DNA from: Lepidostoma basale
Lineage: Eukaryota > Arthropoda > Insecta > Trichoptera > Lepidostomatidae
Direction: 5' to 3'
Length of the DNA: 64,000 bases
Assembly: GCA_022606425.2 (NCBI GenBank)
Contig: JAHDVF020000880.1
Coordinates: forward strand, 248,001 to 312,000
The position numbers and the translations under genes are program-made. The notes below the pieces were generated by a model that was given only the letters and a program-made list of their open reading frames with translations, did no database searches and had not been told where the DNA came from. Below are positions 41,613-64,000 of the stretch, one piece after another; position 1 is the stretch's first letter, and each line of letters opens with the position of its first letter.

Positions 41613-43971
41613 ATAAAATTGTTGAAAATTTGGTAAATCGTAAATTTATTCCAAAGGATTTACCGTGTATGTCTTTATAAGTATGGAAAGTATTTCCTGT
41701 TCTCTCTTTACTATTATTTATCTATGAATAGCGTATTTAACTTTCTATTTCTAAAATAGATTAGAATATTATAATACATTTGCAGAATGTAAATTTAGAA
41801 ATGAATAGCCAATTAATTCAGTAGATGGTTTTCTAACCATTTTTGTTTTTAAGTTTTCAAATACAAAGTTTGTCCTACTTGCCATGTTATGAATATTTCA
41901 ATTAAAATAAATGTAAGTATGTACTGTGTGATTTGCAGTTGTGCATATGGTTACAATTTTTTTCAAATGTCATACTCTCTTTCATATATATATTTTTAGG
42001 GATTTGAATGTTATTTGATTTGTACTTACAATCTAAAAGTTGTTGCATTATAAAGCTATGTATTACAATTTACATAACATCTTTTATTAACCCATTGTTT
42101 GCGGGAGTCGTTTAAACGCGTCATTTCAATACTATGGCTAGAGCCAAAGAGACACCAAAATGCATTTTTTTCACAAATTAAATATAAAAAAGAGAAAGAA
42201 TGTTTATCTTTAAAATATTAATATTTCAGGAAGTATATAGTATCTATTTTATATGGATTTTGATTTAGAGAAGAAAAAATGTATTCACGGCATGGACGGA
42301 AAAAAACTACCCGCAAAAAACAATGTGTTAAGTTAATATCTTGTAGGAATGTTACGGGAAGTAATTATAACTTTATACCAAAAATTTCAATCTGTTTATA
42401 TTGAAAAATATATTACTTACATATAGAAAGTTTCACTTATATCCTTGTATTTGCCAAGTTGTGGTGAATTTTTATCGTATGTATAGCTTTATACATGCCT
42501 AAATATAATGCATATATGATAATATATTAATTAGTATTCATATGAAGTATGTGGTTTATGTGAATGCAGAATTAACAATGCTTAGATGTGAATATAATAT
42601 TGGTGTATTTACAGATAGTATGTCTTCCAGTATTGCAATTATTATGTACTTATCGGGGTAAGCATTAGCATTTGACAGTTAGTGATCAATTGCACCAGCT
42701 ATATTAAAAATCACGGTAGAAGTGAAACTTTTTAGCTCTTAGGAAAAGTTGATTTCAAGCATCTACTGGTAATACTGTAATTCCGAGCACTTATGGATGT
42801 GCATCCGCTTTGAACCCAAAATGCGTACTGACAAATTGGCGGGCAGAGACAATGCTCTACAAAGCCGAAAAGTTTTTCGCTTGATGTTGAAGTTTTCCGT
42901 GGAAACCAGTGCAAACCAATATAGAATGTAATACTCTTAGCATTAGAGATCTATTTACCAACCAGAATATTTTTCATAGGGGAAAATCTTTTCTGGCATT
43001 CAGGTCAATTTGCCCTACCACGCCTATAGAAGTTTCACTTCAAAAATAATTATAATCTTGAAATATATGTGTGTAATATTTCACTATTTTTATTATTTAA
43101 TTACAAATAAGATCAAATATTTCCCAATAATATATTTTTAATGAATATGACGAAACACAAGATACTGGCGTTAATCTGATATTAAAAAAAAATTGATCAA
43201 AAAATTGGGAAAATAACCAATATTTTGATCTACCTTCGTGAGTTTTTATTAAATGTTTATAAAAAAATAAATAATAAAAATTCTTTCAGGATATCGGCCT
43301 ACTGTCATTTGTATTGTTTTGAAATGTATGTACAAAAATTATATTATTTTTAAATAAACATATTTATTCAACATAATCTGTGCCATTTTTATTTAGCTTC
43401 CCTATGCATATGAATGTAGATAATACGCACATTTTGACTGTACCATTCTGCGCTATCCCGTATCACATACGCGCATGAGAAAAAAATAATATACCTAAAA
43501 TCTACAAACCGATAGGGATACGTAAGTGTTCCAACAACACATGAGTCTTCACAAGTATGATAGTTCTTGAAGGGCAGGCGAGATGTGCGGTTGAGTCTTT
43601 GACGTTTCGTAATTTAAAAAATGTGTAATTTAATAAATAATTTATTTTAATTCATAAAAAGGTGATTTTTTTATTGCATATTTCTCAGAAAGTTACCCGC
43701 AAGTAGGGGAGGTTAATGTAAAACAGTGTTATGTATTGTAAAATAAAATTTATTTAAATCAATATAATATTCATTATAAACACAGAATACTTAGGAGTAA
43801 ACGAAATGTGTATTTTTAAAATTTTGACAATATGGTTTAAGATTTAATTTTTTAGAGGTGCAACTTTAAAATATTTACTTTGGGTTGCATTAATACCTTG
43901 AAGTTACACCCTTTTATAATGATGTAACCAATAAAAGTAAAATAAAGTAAAAAGGTAACGCTGACCATCAG
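41613..43971. other. Convergent intergenic region between CHP1 and Sec23
   Basis: AT-rich, no host gene. It contains the MITE at 42,095-42,325. The open frame at 42732-42914 (minus) has no motif. 43,400-43,620 has mixed composition of unknown origin. Confidence 0.5.
42095..42325. mobile_element. MITE, TTGTYTGCGGG-type termini
   Basis: The left end CCATTGTTTGCGGGAGTCG is mirrored by CTACCCGCAAAAAACAATGT on the right; about 230 bp, non-coding. Related termini are at 44,474-44,660 and 58,410-58,620. Confidence 0.6.
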
Positions 43972-43977
43972 TTTATT
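43972..43977 (-). terminator. Polyadenylation signal of Sec23
   Basis: AATAAA on the minus strand, 121 bp after the stop codon. Confidence 0.55.
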
Positions 43978-44097
43978 TTTAATATATCAAATTGAATACT
44001 TTTCTCAAGTAATGATAACAATACTTCAGCAGTGTACAGATTGTACTGTGGTGTTTACAATTTTAATTGTAGTAAATCTTGAGTCGAGTAATGGAAA

Positions 44098-61052
<16,955 letters not shown>

Positions 61053-61060
61053 TCATCAAA

Positions 61061-61191
61061 CTAAAATTAAATATATGGAGTTAAAATTCAAATTCCAAAA
61101 TCAAGTATACACGTCCTCATCCAGAATTCGTAAAATTTTAAATAATTATTACATATTTACGCAACAAATTCAAAACAATAAGGTAGCATAC
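61061..61191 (-). other. Predicted 5' UTR intron of Sec23
   Basis: On the minus strand a donor GAAG/GTATGC (exon end 61,192) and an acceptor TAATTTTAG (exon start 61,060) bound 131 bp just upstream of the ATG. The leader after splicing would be TTTGATGACGTGACAAA before ATG. Prediction from splice signals only. Confidence 0.45.
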
Positions 61192-61805
61192 CTTCAACAG
61201 TGACACTTAAATAAAACTATATTCAATGACTAAAGCCACATCTTAACAGTATTAATTAAAGAAAATTATTATTTCGGCAAACAATCGGGCGGCGACTCCG
61301 AGATGTTGGAGTTGGAAATAGAACTGTCATCTGGGCCACGTCATGTAAGGAAAACATTTATAATAAACTGGAAACACTGTATGGAGACTAGGTAAGAACT
61401 AATCATTTTAAGTAAGAACTTTTGGAATAAAGTTTAAAATATTTATTTTCAGTTTAAAAAACATTCAATTACTTAAATTTCTTATTCTAAAAACGTAAAC
61501 GTTTTTTCTAAAAGCTTGGGATTTTTTATATGCCCATTTTAATGGGTAAAACAACTTATTTTGTTATGAATGAAAAAAAAAATGTATAGGGTTGCGTTGA
61601 AGTTCGAGAACAGGAAGTTTACAGCAGCACGCGCGACTGCGCATTGGCCAGATGTGTAGTGTGAAAGAAAATGGCGATTGACGAGAGGCGTCTGGAGTTA
61701 ACTTAGTGAAAAACATTTATTTTGGCTCAATTACGTAGTGTTTTAATTGTTATTTATATCAAATGTAGAATAATAAAGGTGTGTGTTATAAGTGACTGTG
61801 CAAAA
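61192..61805. promoter_or_regulatory. Shared divergent promoter region of Sec23 and MTA1-like
   Basis: About 760 bp separates the two ATGs. Two mixed-composition islands, 61,270-61,370 near Sec23 and 61,595-61,700 near the MTA1-like gene, stand out from AT-rich sequence and probably mark the two transcription starts. No repeats lie inside, in contrast to the flanking introns. Confidence 0.55.
61336..61343 (-). promoter_or_regulatory. TGACGTGG element (UPRE / CrebA-type) near the Sec23 start
   Basis: The minus strand reads TGACGTGGCCC. TGACGTGG is the core bound by XBP1 (UPR element) and by CrebA/CREB3-like factors, which are known to drive COPII and other secretory genes, Sec23 included. It sits just upstream of the predicted 5' UTR exon. 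Strongly suggestive, but an 8-mer can occur by chance. Confidence 0.45.
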
Positions 61806-61833
61806 ATGACTGCGAATATGTATCGGGTCGGAG
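61806..61833 (+). CDS. MTA1-like (NuRD) protein, first coding exon
   Basis: ATG ACT GCG followed by codons for NMYRVGG-or-D, ending at a strong donor, GGAG/GTGAGA, in phase 1. MTANMYRVG is the near-invariant start of metastasis-associated (MTA) proteins, in which the next residue is Asp followed by YVYFENSS, the beginning of the BAH domain. G plus AY from the next exon would give that Asp. MTA proteins are core subunits of the NuRD/Mi-2 histone deacetylase complex. The next exon is not present up to base 64,000, so the first intron is at least 2.1 kb. Only nine residues are seen, hence moderate confidence. Confidence 0.75.
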
Positions 61834-63034
61834 GTGAGAAACGATAATTGGTTATTTTTATTGTAGCTTCGCCGGTTCACCGCAAGTAACTAGCGGTGCT
61901 TTGCTTTGATTGTCGTACCTTCATTAATTATACCGTTTAATTAGTGCGTTCATCTTCGATTTACTTATTATACTTATGCTGCTTTTAGTCCGTAGTCCAT
62001 GAGTATCAAATAGCTATTCTTAACCTCAATATAACATTTATTGTGAACGAATTGGTAATTTTGCCAAAATTCATACAAAATAGGCATTACCATTCGTGTC
62101 TACGTACTAGTACATAAGCACATATATATGCATTAATTCGATCGGGTAAAGCAAACAGAGGCTGTGTGTTATCTTTTCAATTGCACGGGAAGTCGAATGA
62201 TGTGACATTTAACAATTTCGTGTTTTCTTCAGCGAATAGAGGTTATATTTTTCTTTATGCAGTTGTCAAAAGAGCGCGGTATTTTGACAAAATGTAGCTT
62301 TTGCCGTGGTTATGTTTCTAATCTTAAGTTTTACAACTGTCAACAGTCTACAGTGGTCCCTATACCTGAATCTACACGTTTATTATTTGAAAATGCAACT
62401 TTAGTAACCTTAAATGGATTGTTGTGAATGCTTTCTTACACGCTACAGATCTTTTTCTTTACATTAAATGTTATTTTCAATGTTAATCCGTGTATAAAAT
62501 AGAATTTAAATTATAGTCATATGATTATTAAGACCCTTTGATCGTTTTCATTTGTATTAATAATTAAATAGGGAGTTTTACAACATTGTTTAAGAAATGA
62601 CAAATATTTTATTTACTTCAATAACCATTCATCCAGAATTGTTGTATTGTAGAAAACAAACGAGTCTCTTGAGATATGAAGAAGAAAACTGTTTCACTTT
62701 AACTATATTTTTCAATACACTTTATGTGAATTAATCTTTTATTGTATCACAAAACAATAACAAGATCATTTTAATGTATATAGCTCGCTTATATACTCTT
62801 GAATATTTAAATATGTAGAGACTGCTCCGGAAACAATTTAATTAAGTAGTATGTAAATCTGTACTTCTTTTAATTACATACTTTTATTATTAGTATATAT
62901 GTAAATTGCTACCTAGGTGACTTATGGTTATAATCCTTGCATTAAAGTTTATCTTATCAAATAGTTTTAATTATAACTTTTTATTTGTTTTATTATGATA
63001 CCCTGAAACTACTAAATTCTACTTGGTAATATTT

Positions 63035-63430
63035 CCATTAAAATGGTTTGGACTGGACACATGTAAAGAAAGAATGGTAAATAAAGTGTATGTAAATGGA
63101 ACTAGAAATAGAGGAAGACCGAGGCAAACTGTAATGTAGTAGTCACGATACAGGCCATGCCTAGTGTGACAACTACAGTCCATAAACTTTTTTGGCAAAT
63201 TGTAAAATAAAACATGTAAAATAAAATAAAATAAAAAATAAACTTGGCATGATCAAATCAATCAAATATTAAACGTCGGTATGGTGAGGATTCGGAGAAT
63301 TCGACGTGCTTGTATGGCATGCACGAGTATGAATATTGAGGAATCGAAAGAAGTATGTCAGGAAAGAACAGTGTGGCGGTCTATTCTTTCTCTCTACTCC
63401 TTCGGAGAGACGTCGTGATGGTTAGTTAGT
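63035..63430 (+). mobile_element. RTE-type LINE 3' end with a nested insertion
   Basis: AAATGGTTTGGACTGGACAC, AATAGAGGAAGACCGAGGCA, then a break at 63,131-63,240, then TTGGCATGATCAAATCAATC through GAGACGTCGTGATGGTTAG. The two sides rejoin in the right order of the LINE. Confidence 0.8.
63131..63240 (+). mobile_element. Short A-rich-tailed retroposon inside an RTE copy
   Basis: About 110 bp beginning GTAATGTAGTAGTCACGATA and ending AATAAAATAAAATAAAA, flanked by AACT on both sides as a possible target duplication. Source sequence unknown. Confidence 0.5.
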
Positions 63431-63843
63431 AATATTTCCAACATTTAGAATGACGGCATTGTTAGTCGAATATACAGTGTGCTAATGGGCTAACACTGCC
63501 TCAGTTCCCTAAGTATGTATATTGAATTATTAATATAAGAGATCTGGATATACTTTCTTCTTCTATTATATTTGTTTGCAAACCAACTATAGAAATCTTT
63601 TCTCTCTTATTGAGTATTGTTGTTTTTCAGTTACTTTGCAGCATCCGAGTTTGTTACTGTTTCCAATTTCATAAAGTACCAATGAGAACAAATGATTATT
63701 AACAAGAACTAAGAAATGATTAAAAGTATGATAATCTGTTCAAAGAACATTCCCCTTAAAATATATTTGATTATTTCTTCTATATACGCCATACTTTGTG
63801 TTGTTATGATACAACACTTGCATTAAAAAAATTAAATTATATT

Positions 63844-63874
63844 GACATGTTTCGGACAAACAGTCCTTCTTCAG
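63844..63874 (-). ncRNA. Hammerhead-ribozyme-like motif, best core match
   Basis: Minus strand: CTGAAGA (perfect CTGANGA), one A, stem GGAC with GTCC around a TGTTT loop, then GAAA, CATG and TC, so the last bases are GAAACATGTC with GTC as the expected cleavage triplet. Both conserved boxes are intact. Helix III would be only two base pairs, as in the minimal hammerheads known from Penelope-like elements, and helix I is weak here. The rest of the element lies beyond 63,875. Confidence 0.5.
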
Positions 63875-64000
63875 TATAGATACATCTTTAAAAATATTAT
63901 AAAATTGTTGTTGTTTACATGATCTGACTGATGTTATAAAGATTTATTTTGGAACGTTTATGCTTTTGTTTTAACAAAAATTGAATCATAATATTTGTTA

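Larger units (their letters stand above)
61834..64000 (+). other. First intron of the MTA1-like gene
   Basis: AT-rich. It contains a palindromic-repeat outer end at 62,545-62,600 (GGGAGTTTTACAACATTG), an RTE LINE copy at 63,035-63,430 and a ribozyme-like repeat at the right edge. No further exon recognised. Confidence 0.5.

Overview
The window reads as animal nuclear DNA, most likely from an insect with a repeat-rich genome. It has AT-rich introns with GT-AG splice sites, GC-rich patches at promoters, AATAAA polyadenylation signals, tRNA-derived SINEs, RTE and CR1/L2-like LINEs, mariner and pogo transposons, and genes whose closest remembered relatives are insect ones. The order is not certain; Lepidoptera would fit but is not proven.

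Layout. 1-13,900 holds no host gene I can support: it is a mosaic of LINE fragments, SINEs, fold-back repeats and a few GC-rich patches. 13,920-34,040 (+) is a distal antenna (dan/danr) type gene: a GC-rich promoter and 5' UTR, a proposed short first coding exon (14,738/14,768-14,820), a 16.3-kb intron packed with transposons, and one large last exon (31,086-32,802) with a pipsqueak helix-turn-helix. 34,902-35,869 (-) carries the first two coding exons of a DRC7/lobo-like axonemal protein, whose remaining exons I cannot find. 37,815-41,441 (+) is a complete four-exon calcineurin B homologous protein (CHP1/elm). 44,098-61,043 (-) is a complete twelve-exon Sec23, the COPII coat GTPase-activating subunit (predicted 770 aa), convergent with CHP1. 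61,806-61,833 (+) is the first coding exon of an MTA1-like (NuRD) gene that runs out of the window; it is divergent from Sec23, and the shared 760-bp promoter region holds a TGACGTGG site.

The genes are functionally unrelated neighbours (transcription factor, flagellar regulator, calcium sensor, secretory coat, chromatin factor). The most unusual material is in the repeats: (i) several families of palindromic repeats built around hammerhead-ribozyme-like cores (CTGANGA-like, small stem, GAAAC-NN-GTC), probably Penelope-like or retrozyme-type retroelements; (ii) a TIR transposon at 19,279-20,435 with repeated GTGGACYAA subterminal motifs and a decayed protein of a poorly described transposon family; (iii) a pogo derivative that fuses a pipsqueak HTH remnant to a Cys-His finger, inside the intron of a pipsqueak-domain gene; (iv) a SINE that shares its 3' tail with the abundant (GTTA)n-tailed RTE LINE; (v) an apparently intact 1,287-bp mariner in a Sec23 intron; and (vi) a 26-bp minisatellite with 78-bp higher-order structure.

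All family assignments rest on reading the sequence and on memory; no database or folding program was run.
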